A DNA stretch of 64,000 bases, taken from NCBI GenBank assembly GCA_033439265.1, contig JAVTVX010000017.1, positions 3,691,001 to 3,755,000 on the forward strand, given 5' to 3'. The stretch comes from Dillenia suffruticosa. Taxonomy: Eukaryota; Streptophyta; Magnoliopsida; Dilleniales; Dilleniaceae. The translations under genes and the position numbers were made by a program. Positions 1 to 11,463 of the stretch are shown here, piece by piece. The stretch's first letter is position 1; each line of letters starts with the position of its first letter. The notes under the pieces are model-generated. The model ran no database searches, was not told the origin of the DNA, and saw nothing but the letters and a program-made list of their open reading frames with translations.

Positions 1-938
1 CATTACCTTCAGACAATCCATGCAACTACACAAAATGCAGAGCTTGCTCCAGGTGTAAGGCAACATTAAACTTTCAATTAGGTTAAGTTTTCTGAGGGTC
101 ATGCTTACTTCAAGTCAGTAAAGCCATTTTCTTTGTTTTCAGCATCTCGGGAAGTCATGATACTACAGGAATGAATCATAATTCCCACAAACAACAATAT
201 ACTAAACAGACCAAATGACTGTTCAGAGTTAAGGAACAAAACTAATACCTACATGCCAGAGTTTGAGCTTTAATTCTACATGATTGATCCTGCATCAATA
301 TATTAAAACCACACAATTCATGACTATAGCTTTATCCCATTCCTATGCCAAACTGTTTCTCCAATAGCAGGAGCTTATTACCATCAGCAGTAAGATTATG
401 ATAAGCAACTTCTAGATGGGAAAACGAACCCCCCCCCCCCCAAAAAAAAAGAAGATCCTACGGAAATACCAACTCAATCACATGGTTTGCACACCCAGTA
501 ATAACTAATCAATCCTGAGCAGCACCATGTGCTTCCACATAAATTCCTATTTACGGATTCAAGAAAAGCCAATTACATTTGCGTGCCAATTCAAATTAAA
601 ACCCTTAACTAGGAACAAAAACAGAAACCCTAGGTAAACTAGAAGCCCTAAAAGAACACAAAACGGTAAGCCAAATTATCTAAGGTTTCGCCTTATGAAG
701 ATCTGTTAGACAAAATACTTGCAGAGCATACCACATTAAAATTCGTGATAAAGGAAAGCACATTAATATGCCTTCATCAATATAAGAGCAAATCAAACCC
801 TAAACAATAGTCCGAACAAGTCAATTGGCATCTTCGTACCAATCAAAAACAAACCCTAAACTCCAAACACAAAACCCAAACCCTAGGAACCCAATGAAAA
901 TCAAAACAAGAAGAAAGGGAAAGTCTAAGGCATGAGAA
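1..938. other. A-rich non-coding stretch beyond the NAC reading frame
   Basis: No coding segment is recognisable on either strand. The plus strand is A-rich, so the minus strand is T-rich, as expected of a plant intron or 3' UTR of a minus-strand gene. It may therefore hold an intron or the 3' UTR of the NAC gene at 939-1391, with any further exons to the left of the window. A C-run followed by an A-run lies at about 429-450. Confidence 0.4.
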
Positions 939-1391
939 TCAAACCCTCTGATCATGCGGAAGAGAATACTCATGCAAAACCAAATCAGTCTTAACAGCAT
1001 CCTTCACGGTCCTTCCCAAATAGAAGACAAAAGACCTCCTCATCCCCAAAACAACACCAGCACCACGCCTCACTACATCACGTGCTCTCCCCATGCGCTT
1101 CCAGAACCCACCCCCACCTTTCCTCCATTTCTTTTCGCTCAAAACCCTAGCCGTGTAACAGTACCAGTGCCTCTTCCTCCCTCCATAACCGTACGAAAAG
1201 CAAGCAAAGTCAGGCAAGTCAAAGGGATCGTGACCGTACAAATCGAGTTCTCCGATCACATCAATGACTTCAGATTTGTTCTTGTTGGAGAGGTAATGAC
1301 AGATAAGTTGCTCTTCAGAAGGGTAAAATCGGGAACCAGGAGGAAGTTTTTGAACCGCGGCTGATGATGATGTATTCAGATTTTCCTCCAT
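939..1391 (-). CDS. divergent NAC-domain transcription factor (probably 5' part only)
   Basis: The 150-residue frame is a NAC DNA-binding domain. Subdomain A is near residues 16-34 (LPPGSRFYPSEEQLICHYL, consensus LPPGFRFxPTDEEL). Subdomain B follows with DPFDLPD. Subdomains C/D contain GFWKRMGRARDVV (consensus GYWKATGxDxxV), then GMRRSFVFYLGR and TDLVLHEYSL (consensus TDWVMHEYRL). NAC proteins are nuclear dimeric regulators. Several near-invariant residues differ (S for F in the PPGFRF motif, FWKRMGR for YWKATGK), so this is a divergent member or an early pseudogene. The stop comes about a dozen residues after the end of the NAC domain, so there is no C-terminal activation region. Many NAC genes have an intron just there, and a weak donor (GTTTGA) overlaps the stop region, so a further exon outside the window is likely. 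The start is the first ATG after a polypurine leader (plus strand). Confidence 0.68.
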   Translation of the reverse strand: MEENLNTSSSAAVQKLPPGSRFYPSEEQLICHYLSNKNKSEVIDVIGELDLYGHDPFDLPDFACFSYGYGGRKRHWYCYTARVLSEKKWRKGGGGFWKRMGRARDVVRRGAGVVLGMRRSFVFYLGRTVKDAVKTDLVLHEYSLPHDQRV

Positions 1392-1736
1392 TCTCCCATT
1401 AATGAGGGACTTCAGACAGGGAGGGGAGGAGAGAAGAGAGAGGGGGGTCTGAATTTAGGCGACTAAACCCTTTATGTTTGGAGGAACTCACGAAGCGTGC
1501 TCACTAAGCTTCGCTGGGGAACTTCTAGTGTCTACTTGGAGCGTACATCGGTATTCTCTCTCTAATATTATGACCGTCGGATGATATTGGACTAGAAATG
1601 ATGGGCACCGATCTGGGTTAAGGATTGAATGGGTCTCACGTCTGTTGTTGATCTAACGTTTCCAGATATGGTCAAAGTCAACAGGGCGCCGATCAGCGGA
1701 TAGGATAAATCTTTTTTTTTTTTCTTTCTGAAATTA
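1392..1736. other. upstream region of the NAC gene
   Basis: Non-coding. A GA-rich tract at about 1418-1450 reads as a CT-rich leader on the minus strand and is probably the 5' UTR of the NAC gene. No TATA box could be placed with confidence. Confidence 0.4.
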
Positions 1737-1911
1737 AAACTAACGACCGACACTTGATGACATAAATGGGATGGATACGTTACTCCCTTAACTACGTCAG
1801 GAGTTCGACTCCCCCTATATACAAAAAAACACAATATTAGAAGATCCGCTCCCAAAATAGACCCTACTCCGAATACTAGGTGGTGGTCAAGGCAAAATAC
1901 AAAAAAAAAAT
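1737..1911 (+). mobile_element. degenerate tRNA-derived SINE (family A)
   Basis: The insertion is flanked by TGAAATTA at 1729-1736 and 1912-1919. It holds a box-B-like GAGTTCGACTCCC near 1800 and ends in CAAGGCAAAATAC plus an A-run, matching the 3' end of the copies at 22729, 30985 and 61959. The middle, which is present in those copies, is mostly missing. A short A-run after the tRNA-like head suggests an internal deletion or a composite element. Confidence 0.65.
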
Positions 1912-1955
1912 TGAAATTATCAATGATTTGCGAGTTTTGAGTTTTGTACGGATAT

Positions 1956-2333
1956 AACCTTATTTTAAAAAAATAATTTTAAAATAATACTGTTTAAAAA
2001 ATATTTCTAAATCTAATATCCACATGTCGTGATTTTAAGTCACGACATGTACTATTTATTGAATAATACCATAAACAGTACCATGAACAGTACATGTCAT
2101 GACTTGAAGTCATAACATGTACGGTTCATCATGATCTCATATCGTGATTTCAAATCATGATATGTAAAGTCACGACATAGTATTGTACATGTCGTGACTA
2201 GAAATTACAACATGTACTGTTCATGATACTGATCAATAAACAGTATATGTCATGATTTCAAATCACGATATGTATGTATTAAATTTAGAAATATTTTTTG
2301 AACCGTATTATTATAATTTTTTTTTTTAGGTTA
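1956..2333. mobile_element. fold-back MITE made of nested palindromes
   Basis: The ends are long imperfect inverted repeats. AATACTGTTTAAAAAATATT with its flank (about 1973-2018) is inverted at about 2277-2320, and the similarity extends to CCT/AGG at the outer ends. Between them lie five short palindromes: 2022-2050, 2092-2120, 2138-2164, 2187-2215 and 2245-2273. Each is 27-29 bp, with arms of the type ACATGTCGTGA/TCACGACATGT around a 7-base centre. No coding capacity. The exact boundaries and target-site duplication are not certain. Confidence 0.7.
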
Positions 2334-2850
2334 GTTCCTGACAAAGCTTATGATTTGCTACCCTGTCCAATTACTCGGGCAAGAACCTCACTTTTTTGAG
2401 AAATTGCCGGATAATTTAAATTATCAAAAAGCACATGTAATTTAAGATTTAACTCATAATTTAAATTATCAAAAACCTCCGGTAATTTATGAAATTAGCA
2501 ACTTACCCCTCTATTAATAGGCATTACGGAATAAAAATAAAAATATGGACGTAGAAAATCTATGTGTCCAAATAAAATTAGAATTATATATTTTCTCACA
2601 TCATCTTTCTCATTCCCTTCTTTACAAATTATTGGAGGCAGATTTACTGAATTGAATGGAATAACCAGTTGTTGGATGATCTTAATCGACGAGATTTGCA
2701 AAAAGCCACCCCAAGAGTGCTTCGATGGAAGAGATTCCGATACTTAACTCAGAGAACGATTTTTGAAAATAGAAAGATTGAAAGAGAGTTTCGTTATAAT
2801 TTTGTGTGCAATGTGTGAGTAGAGAGAGTCTATCTGACTAGTGACCTTAG

Positions 2851-2899
<49 letters not shown>

Positions 2900-3215
2900 T
2901 GTTTCTATGAGTTCGGTGTGTGTCCGAGATATTGAAACCATACTTTCCATACGAAAGTGTTTCAAAATCATAGAACTCTTAAAAAAAGATTTTTATAAGA
3001 TTTAAAATTCTTCTGATTAAGAAAGTTTTAGTTGTCAAGGAATTCATTTCTTTATCGATAAAGATTCAAAGTTTCATTACTCTTTACAAGATGCTTATTT
3101 TGTAATTTAAGGAAAGTTAAAGATTACTTCAAGTTGATCAGATATTGAACATGAAGAAGTCTTGAAACCGTTCAACTTTCTACCAAGCAGAATTTGATCG
3201 ATGAGTACCAAGAGA
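2334..3215. other. intergenic stretch with a TA microsatellite
   Basis: No gene seen. A 20-bp segment (ATAATTTAAATTATCAAAAA) occurs at about 2410 and again at about 2457. A (TA)n run of about 42 bp lies at 2855-2896. The frames that cross the TA run are low-complexity only. Confidence 0.6.
2855..2896. repeat. (TA)n microsatellite
   Basis: About 21 uninterrupted TA units. No flanking target-site duplication was found. Confidence 0.95.
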
Positions 3216-3223
3216 GTGGATAG

Positions 3224-3689
3224 CAATGTTATTAAAACCGGACCGAATCATCGGTTCAACCAGTTCACCCTTCTTATAACAATTTTACGATTCAGTTGAA
3301 TAAAAATACCGTTTTACAATTGAATCGGACTGAACCGGCGGTTTAACCGTGAACCGAGATTGAACCGTCAGTTTTAAAAAACCGCAGTGTAGGGTTAAAA
3401 CCTAAAAAAATATTTTTTTTAAGATTGTTTTTTATTTTTTTAATTTCTATGAGATGTGAAACTATCAATTTTTGATATTATGATTTTAATTTATATTTTA
3501 TATGACTTTATAATTTAGTTATTTAGTTTTTAATTATCAATATGAGTTTTAAAAGTAATTATTGATAATATATATATTTAATTATTATTAAAAAATCAGC
3601 GGTTTGATCATATTGATTCACGGTGTAATTGGTTCAATCATATTTTTGAATTTTACGGGTCAATACGTGATACTATTATGATAATATTG
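3224..3689. mobile_element. hAT-type MITE, 466 bp
   Basis: A perfect 8-bp direct repeat, GTGGATAG, flanks the element at 3216-3223 and 3690-3697. This length is typical of hAT insertions. The ends are imperfect inverted repeats: CAATGTTATTAAAAC on the left, and CAATATTATCATAAT as the reverse complement of the right end. The subterminal regions are rich in CCGG/GGTTCAACC-type motifs. No transposase is encoded, so the element is non-autonomous. Confidence 0.8.
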
Positions 3690-3697
3690 GTGGATAG

Positions 3698-5311
3698 TGT
3701 TCACCCGTCTGGGAGATTCACTCCGTTCTTATGATCTATTAGAGTATGGGGTTAAATTCTATGATAATAAACTTTCGGATCATGTTCCTTCACAAATGAT
3801 CTTTGTGTTTGCCTTTTAATGGGAAAAATTAATTTCATCTCAAGTCATATCAATTTCTCTCACACAAAAATGTTAATTTCTTTCTATGCCTTGTTCTCTC
3901 TTTGATTTTGTTAGTAAACCAACAAAATTAAACACGACAATGTTGCAATATGTGAAAGGAGTAGTGGACTCAGAATCAGAATTATCTATGGCTAAGGTCA
4001 GAAGAGTCGGTTTTACCAAGGACGATGAATTAACGTTAGAATTTAACCAAAAACTCGACAACAATCATATTACAATTTCAATGTTTTAGCTCAGAATTTG
4101 AAATCTATACATGGGAATTCTAATTTTTGTGCTTCTATTGGCGGATGTTCTTTGATTGCTGCCAAGTTACCTAGAGGAATAGACAGTGAAATACTACCCA
4201 AAAAAAAAAAGGAATAGACAGTGAAATAAAAAATTCACTTGAAGAAAGAGAAGGAAAACAAAATTTTGTGAAATCTGAAATTTAATGAGCAAAAAATTAA
4301 AATACCTAAATGGAATTCGTCACGTGATTGGAATAATGTCATTATGGATGCAAAGCTTCCCCATGTCCTTGAAATCTCTTTTGTATCCCCTCTTTTTAAC
4401 GGTTACAAAATTCTCGTTTTCTTGCTGGGGGCGATGGTAGCAGAATTCTCCCTTTTCTTTCTCCTCTTTTTCTCAAAAATCCTTTTCTAGTCAAACAGAG
4501 AGGGGACCGGAGAGTGTGGTGGGGCAAATAGGTCCCAGCCCGTATCCTGAAAATTAAATAGTATTTTTTCAACCTTATAACTTTAGATTTTTTTTTTATT
4601 ATTATTTGAAATATTAATTCCACAGCCGATTGAATATGCGCGGGTCCCACCCAGATCGATAACTTAAAATGGGTCTGCAGTAATGTAAGGACGCGGTTTC
4701 CATGACTGTTGCCCGCAATCCAGGGGAATTCCTAGATTCTGTCCAAAATTACTCGAACATAAAATAATTCAAGTTCAAAGGCATCAGGAGGACAAAGGTT
4801 AATTACAATTTAACTCAACAAAAGATAAATTAATAATTGACTGCAGGACGAGGCCAACTCAACCTCGTACTCATTTGATGCTGGGAGAGGTATAAAGAGG
4901 TCTGGTTAAAAGAGTTGAGGTTAAGATCAATTGCTAACAATAAATTAATTTTTTTATTATACAAATTTACTAATAACATAATAAAATCAATATTTCTTTT
5001 ACCCCAAAAACATGACTTTTAGTTACAGAATCATTCATTTCTAACTAAAAAATCTTTTCTCTTGGCTGAAAATATTATACATAGAATAATACATAATAAT
5101 GATCAGCTCACGCAAATTAAACTTATGTAAGATTTCCTAGGCACAATCTAGCTACTTAAATCCTTGTTTCTTAATTAGGTACACTACAGAATACCAAAAT
5201 ATCAAAAGACAACACAGACTGATGGAACTGCAGATTGAGTTGAAGCAATGAACTCAGTTGCAAGTAGCAAGGGTTGGTGGCTACCGGGTTTTGCATGAAT
5301 TGCGCGTCTTA
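3698..5311. other. intergenic stretch downstream of the first BAHD gene
   Basis: No gene seen. It contains a 17-bp tail-only insertion at 4194-4210. The last few hundred bases before 5312 probably include the 3' UTR of the minus-strand BAHD gene; no particular poly(A) signal was chosen. Confidence 0.5.
4194..4210 (+). mobile_element. tail-only retroposon insertion (17 bp)
   Basis: CTACCC followed by 11 A is inserted between two perfect copies of the 18-bp sequence GGAATAGACAGTGAAATA (4176-4193 and 4211-4228). The perfect long duplication and the A-tail are what target-primed reverse transcription leaves. Only the last few bases and tail of a SINE-like template are present. Confidence 0.75.
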
Positions 5312-6664
5312 CTATGAGGACACAGCTTCCATGAACTCCAGATCCGCTTCAAGAATTTTAACTGAATCCGGTGAAAGACAGATCCCCAGATCCACAATTC
5401 CTCCACCTTCCGATCCTGGGTATGATGTTACTTTCCCGTCAAACTTGTTGCCCGAACCACTGCGAGCAGCAATCGCCTTTCCCAATCCGAATTCATTTCC
5501 ATAAACATCGAATCTGGGTGAATTCCCCATCATCACGGCGCAAGTACCACTCAAGCAACCAAGTTGATAGATAGTGGGCAACTTCGTCCACTTGTCAAGT
5601 GATGCTCGTATGACCTTATCATTGTGGCTTACCACTGCTTCGTGTAGGATCCGCGCAGCCCATCCAAGATTGTTTTGCAGTAGTTCACCAACCATGATCA
5701 CCTCAACCACTGCTTGAAGTGAGTTCCCAAAGTAGTCTTGAGACAATGGTGGTTCCAGCCTCGATCTATTAGTGATGGGAATCCTGCACATGGTCATTTG
5801 ATCCTGTGGTAGTTTCCGAGCCCGAGTGATAGCCCTCCAGACATGGGCAGTCAAGGCCTGGAATGAAGAGATCTTGTGAGTGTTGCATTCAGCATTGGCC
5901 TTTGCTTTGAGTTTTGCTATTGAATCTGATGAGAAATGAAATATTCTCTCCCTCAATGGAGGCGGTTCATATTTTATTATGAACTCATCTTGATGGGCAA
6001 AAGGAAGCTTAACAATTGAACTCCAGCCATCTGGAAACCAGCGCATGCTGGTTGGTGGGCGGGAGACAGCGTAATGCCCTCGCTCTGCCTTGTAAAGCTC
6101 AGACCAAGTGTTAAAGAAATGCCAAAATGATGTGCCATCAGCTACGGCATGGTTCATTGAACATCCGATGAAGACACCATCAACCAGTTCTGTGACCTGC
6201 ACAGAGACCAATGGCTTGGTGTGGCCGTCATAGTTAACTGCCTGATTAAGGTCAAAAAATGATCGAACAACTTCAGGTACGTGAGTTGGGGAAAGGATGT
6301 CAGATACAGATGCATCTGCAACAGCATGGATAAACTCAGCTCCAGGACTATTCCTGCAGTCCAGAAAGATGGCCTGAGAAGCTGGGTTCTCTTCTTTTAT
6401 TATTGCGAGGCGGCCTGCAAGCTGGAAGAAATGAACAAGAGTAAGAGACAGGGAATCCTTAAGCTTACACAAGAGAGTCTCCATATTATCGTCTCGGTCA
6501 TGAAATACTGGAGGCTTTGCAAACAGGAGACCCTCTTGAATGTAGTCTGAGGAGAGCATGGCGAGATCCCAAGGGGTCAAATGATACAGCTTCTTGGATG
6601 CTTCCGGGACATACTTTGGTTTAACAAAGCATCGGCCGATATAACAAACAACTTGATGTTTCAT
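5312..6664 (-). CDS. BAHD (HXXXD-type) acyltransferase
   Basis: Intact 450-residue, single-exon frame, the usual length for BAHD enzymes. These cytosolic enzymes transfer an acyl group from acyl-CoA to an alcohol or amine of a specialised metabolite. The catalytic HXXXD motif is HAVAD (H172-D176) in SMNHAVADGTSFWHFF. The second family motif, usually DFGWG, is NEFGLG (390-395) in VYGNEFGLGKAIAARSG. That variant is typical of the clade of Arabidopsis At3g50280-like proteins, which includes EPS1 and DCR. SPRF before the motif, NKFDGKV and the C-terminal DLGICLSP segment also fit. The start is the first ATG, just before the conserved CFVKP. A paralogue in the same orientation lies at 20510-21877. 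The substrate cannot be predicted. Confidence 0.93.
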   Translation of the reverse strand: MKHQVVCYIGRCFVKPKYVPEASKKLYHLTPWDLAMLSSDYIQEGLLFAKPPVFHDRDDNMETLLCKLKDSLSLTLVHFFQLAGRLAIIKEENPASQAIFLDCRNSPGAEFIHAVADASVSDILSPTHVPEVVRSFFDLNQAVNYDGHTKPLVSVQVTELVDGVFIGCSMNHAVADGTSFWHFFNTWSELYKAERGHYAVSRPPTSMRWFPDGWSSIVKLPFAHQDEFIIKYEPPPLRERIFHFSSDSIAKLKAKANAECNTHKISSFQALTAHVWRAITRARKLPQDQMTMCRIPITNRSRLEPPLSQDYFGNSLQAVVEVIMVGELLQNNLGWAARILHEAVVSHNDKVIRASLDKWTKLPTIYQLGCLSGTCAVMMGNSPRFDVYGNEFGLGKAIAARSGSGNKFDGKVTSYPGSEGGGIVDLGICLSPDSVKILEADLEFMEAVSS

Positions 6665-7300
6665 AGCACCGAATTGCTTTAGCTAAGCCTAGCAGACCTA
6701 AATGCTTTCCTCTTGGAAATGAATTCTTCCAGATCTGCTATGCAGTTGTTAGCCGGAGGTTTAAGTTGCAAACTTGAGGTTGATGATGGATCTTAAAGGC
6801 GCCGAGCATAAATTTGAGTTTTTCAGTCTTGGGGAATGAAAAAATGCAGCCACAATGGAATGAATCAACGGCTGCATAATGTTCTTATTCTGTTCATTTT
6901 TTTATAATGCTTGCAGATGCAGGGTAAATTAACATTTCCACACCAAGAAATTATTTTTTAAAAAAGAGAGATTTCTGGGATGCCACATTGTTTGACATTG
7001 TATTCGTGTGAATAGCGATTTTTAAATACCTGCTGAATTCTTCATTACAAAAGTGCCCTGCAAGAGCCATTCAGGCATTTAATAGCTGGCTTAATTGCTG
7101 TACTTTCTTTTGGCCTAGAAATAACACCCACCGAGTGAATGTAGAGTTGGCATTGACTTGCTCGAAGGGATTATCTAGTGCAGAACCGGATGGAATCTAC
7201 ATGTTTCTGGATAACCATTTGCAAGTAAAGCATCCCACTGATACATGTGAAAACGACAGAAATTTATATAAGGGATGCAAAAGAGGGCCCAAATAGACAA
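6665..7300. other. upstream region of the first BAHD gene
   Basis: Non-coding. It should contain the 5' UTR and promoter of the minus-strand BAHD gene. I could not place specific elements with confidence. Confidence 0.4.
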
Positions 7301-9296
7301 AGATCATAGAAACCTTACCTAGAAGACAAACTTCCCCTCTTTCCCACTCACCCAACAGAAAAAGGAAGAAAACTAGGAAATCTTCGGCTACTTATAGGTT
7401 CATTCTCACATCAAACATCGTATTTGGCCATCATGCCCACAGCTTTATTCAACAGGCAAAAAAAAAAAAGAAAGCAACTAAAATCTGTAATCTATTGTAT
7501 CATACATAACAAATGTCCCAGAAGCCACAACCTTATGAAATACTTCGAAACCATCATCATTTCTCCCAACCTACCCTATTCCCATTCAAAAGAAGGAATC
7601 TCATCTCTCAACTGCTCCTCTCTCCCCCTCTTAAAATAATAATAATAAGAATAAGAAAATTGTCCACCTAACTATGAAGGCGACAAAGTCAAATGATATT
7701 TTTTCCTTATTTTTCTCTCGATCCATACAACTACACAACTACAGGATTGAAGGACAAAACAAATGGTATTAAACTGTGTAGCTACCTCTGGCTGGAGAAC
7801 TTAACATGAATATTACCTTGTGATCAAGACATGAACCTTATGCTCACTCATCACTACAGCACAATAAAAGGAAAAAAAAGAGAACGAAAACACAAGAAGT
7901 TCAAAGCTCAACAATAAAAACTACCTGCTAGGATGACAAAGGGTAAAATTACTGCAAATAACCTCCAATACTGCTAACCCAAAATCAATGTCTTCATGAC
8001 CAAGTCCATGAAGCCGACCACCCTAATTAGCTACCAAATCGAGATCCACAATATGTCAAATAAATGCAAATATCCTCATTAAAAGTAAAAGGCTCAAAAA
8101 TAGCATAAAAAATCTAAGCAATAAAGTTTTGGCTAATGAACCCATAGCATTGAATTCTGTTTAATGCCACTGATTATTTACTGTAATCTCTATATTAACA
8201 AACCATTCATTAAAGTTCCACTGTTACAGTTTCTATGTTTTCTCCCTTATTTTTCTTCTTGGTGTTACGGGGTTTGCTTAATCTCTATCCTTTTCACGTC
8301 TCCTTGCCTACCAAACCCAACCATCACCAACTAGAACCGAATTATCCTATTGCATTCCGTCCTCCCCTTACCTGGTTAGCTGCAGGTCATGGGTTTGACA
8401 AATTGATTATCCTGGGTCAACCTGACGGAGGTCCTTAAAACCAGACAAGACCATGTAGACCACTAATGATGGTGGTTCCACCATATCTTCCTTGAGAAGT
8501 CAAACCTCTATTTGAAATCTAATATTGCAGATACAGGATTTCACCTGTGACCTCAAGGCTATGACTTCTTTGAGCAACCAAGCAGCTTCACTGCATTGAA
8601 AAAAAAAATTGTAAAATTATGGACAAAAAAGAAACTAAATCAACACCTTGTAAAGTAAGAAAAGATCATTTACACAAAATGGTAAAGGGGCATTCTATCA
8701 TCATCAATCATGGATGTGAACAGAAAATGAAGGGATATATTCTTACAACTTGATCATCTTGTCATTGGTAATGAACCAACCAATACATATCAAAACCAAG
8801 AAGGATGCAATGTGCAAAAGAAGCAGTTGAAATACCTGCAGCAACTAACTTTCCAATAGCGTAGAGCATACTCTGTGCAATTTTCACCAATAACAAGTAA
8901 TCAAAGAAATTACTTCCATAGTGAAAGGTGTGCAGCATATAGAAACCAGACACAAATACTAAGACAAGCTCATCAATTAGGCAACTTCTGCTACACTTTA
9001 CCGACAATTTCAAATTCTATGCCACGTGTAAAAATTTCGCTACTAACCTAGATTTACATGTTTTTGTGCTGCTTATAAGACTAGAAGAACCACTATGAAG
9101 GAAATATTCATGATTCATACAGTCTTTACCATTTCAAAAACCATTAAACAAGCCTCCCAGAGAACAGTAATCCAAAGAACTATATGAAACCTGTCTAAAA
9201 CACAAACATGAAAAACGTGGAAGTGAAGTAAATTTGAGAAAGAAAAGAGGCCCATTTCAGAGTCTTGAAAGTAAAAACATGAAGGAAACGAACTGG

Positions 9297-11463
9297 GATT
9301 GTGCATATAAATACACACTCAAGAAAAAGGCATATGATCGAGTCCTCATGAGGAATATATGTGTTGCTCTAAGTTTGCTGGGAGTATCACCTGATCCACA
9401 GCACCGATTGCTACCCCATTGTACACTGAAAAAAGAGTATGACAAAAGTAAGCAAATTATCAGCCTAACCTGTAATTGCCTCTTTACCAGGCTGGTTATC
9501 AAATGAGTATCGATTGATTATCCCCTGTTGTGAGGAATGATAATCCCCTGTTACCAGGCTGGTTATCATATGATCGAGTCCACTTCTCCTTGCCTGTTTT
9601 CACTATCTTCTGTCTTCAAAAACTGCAACAGCATAAAACAGGTCACACAGAATAGAAAATAAGTAAGAGAAATGTCAGATAGTGGCTTCTTGCATTAGAT
9701 TTTGGAAACAGTGTATGTAATAATGTTAATGACTTTTCACTTTCCTGATGACACTAGTATTCTTCCTCGCCGTCCGTAGCACTATGAGGAATGACAAAAT
9801 TGCATCACCTAATCCATTCACAAGGCTTATATTGCAAACTGCAGTTGTGTCTGTTTATGTAGAGACCACGATACCGTCTTTACCATGTGTTGCAGTATAT
9901 TCTCTGATTTTTGAACACATCTCTATACTTCTTTTCTAACCTGGAAAAATAAAGAATAAATATATAACCACAACTATTATCAACAGCAGAGTAAATTGAA
10001 GAACACAGAAAATGCAACAGGTGAAGGATGACATGGAATGTCTTGCTGCAGGCTCTAAGATGAATTGAGTGCCTTCAGGAATGGTGCAAACGGCATAGTG
10101 GCAGAGGAAATCATGATAAACTTTAGGAAATTGTTTGATATGAACACCTACAAGTAAAAAGGAAAAAGGAAAATATACCTTACTTTTAGGAATGTTAAAT
10201 AAAAGAACCTGCCGAAGGCTACTGCACACTGAAACTGCTGAAGATATCTGGGACCAGATGATTTAACATACACAAACCAGCACATCCAAGCTAGCTAGTG
10301 TAATGATCATGGTGAAGCTCTGATGATGATATTCAAAATGCAACAAGTTTGAAAAAATAGCAGCTGTTATATGTCTTATCCAAGAGCATGACAAGGAAGA
10401 CAAGATGATCTCGGTGAAGTTATGACCATGATGTCAGTGATGATATTCCTAGAAGAAAGACAAAACCGTCACTAGAATTGCGTCAGACTATGGCAATTGA
10501 AGTTCATGCATATAAAACCAAAGAGTCATGCTGGTTAAAGCCTACTCAATCTCAGATTGGTGGCCGCTGAAGTTTTGTGCCACCAGTGTCTAGTTGAAGG
10601 CTTCTCTTTTTCCAGGCCTGAGATTGGTCATGTCATGCGACACCATCAGGCATCAACTAAAAAAAGTTAATATTTACTAATTGATTGAAAGTTAATTATC
10701 TTAGAGTAATCAGGAAGAAAGTTATAATTATCTAGTCAACTAGAAGATACATATAGGCATGATTAGACAAACTAAGGGACCCAGAGGAAAACACAGGGTG
10801 CCACGTCTCAAGGAGCAAAGACAATCCGAACAGACTTTATTAAGAAGAACGGATTTTAATTTTCTATTTTAGATTACTAACAATGATTTTAAGTTCATCG
10901 GATGTTTCAACTTTTGTTAGGGGAAGGGCAGCGAAGTGCTTTTTAGCTCAGAAAGAACGTAAATGAAAGATGAGCATTAAAATGGGAGGGTGAAGAACTC
11001 ATAAAGAATGCATAAACTGTATAACATAGAGGATCATCACACTTATCCAGAGTTCAATCAACAAATGTTAACCTACAAAGTAGAATATACATCAACTTGC
11101 CTGCAATGTACTAGCATTTCTCCAAACATATCTTCACACTGACTAAATATTCATAAAATTTCACCACAATAGAAAGTTTAGTCATGGACAGTACAGACTA
11201 ATAAGGATAGACAAAGGGGAAAATGTTAAGAGAATTAGCCCAGACAATTGGTCTTCATATTCCTTTTGTTTTCTAAAAGAATGATGAAAAATTTTGAATT
11301 CTAATTATGCTTCAATACCAATAGGTTCTTCAAAAGCTTAGCATTACCACAATAGCAAGAAGAGTACCCATAGAGTTGGCAATAAAAGGGAAACTGCAAA
11401 CAAGAAGCACAAGAGTCAGAATTTAAAACCTTAACAACGGATCAAACTATAAAAGACTATCAT
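9297..11463. repeat. 2.1-kb duplicated block, copy A
   Basis: This block is collinear with 13276-15417. Shared landmarks include GGGAGTATCACCTGATCCAC (about 9380 and 13360), AACTGCAGTTGTGTCTGT (about 9838 and 13806) and CATCACACTTATCCAGAGTT (about 11035 and 15003). The offset stays near 3,950-3,980 bp, with scattered substitutions and short indels. No protein-coding function is recognised. Confidence 0.85.

Noticed and set aside
954-1364. 136-codon open frame opposite the NAC gene
   Set aside because: It mirrors the NAC coding strand, and its protein has no family features; the NAC reading explains the openness.
2744-2971. Open frame through the TA repeat (Tyr-Ile repeats)
   Set aside because: A microsatellite read as protein; the same applies to 31977-32201.
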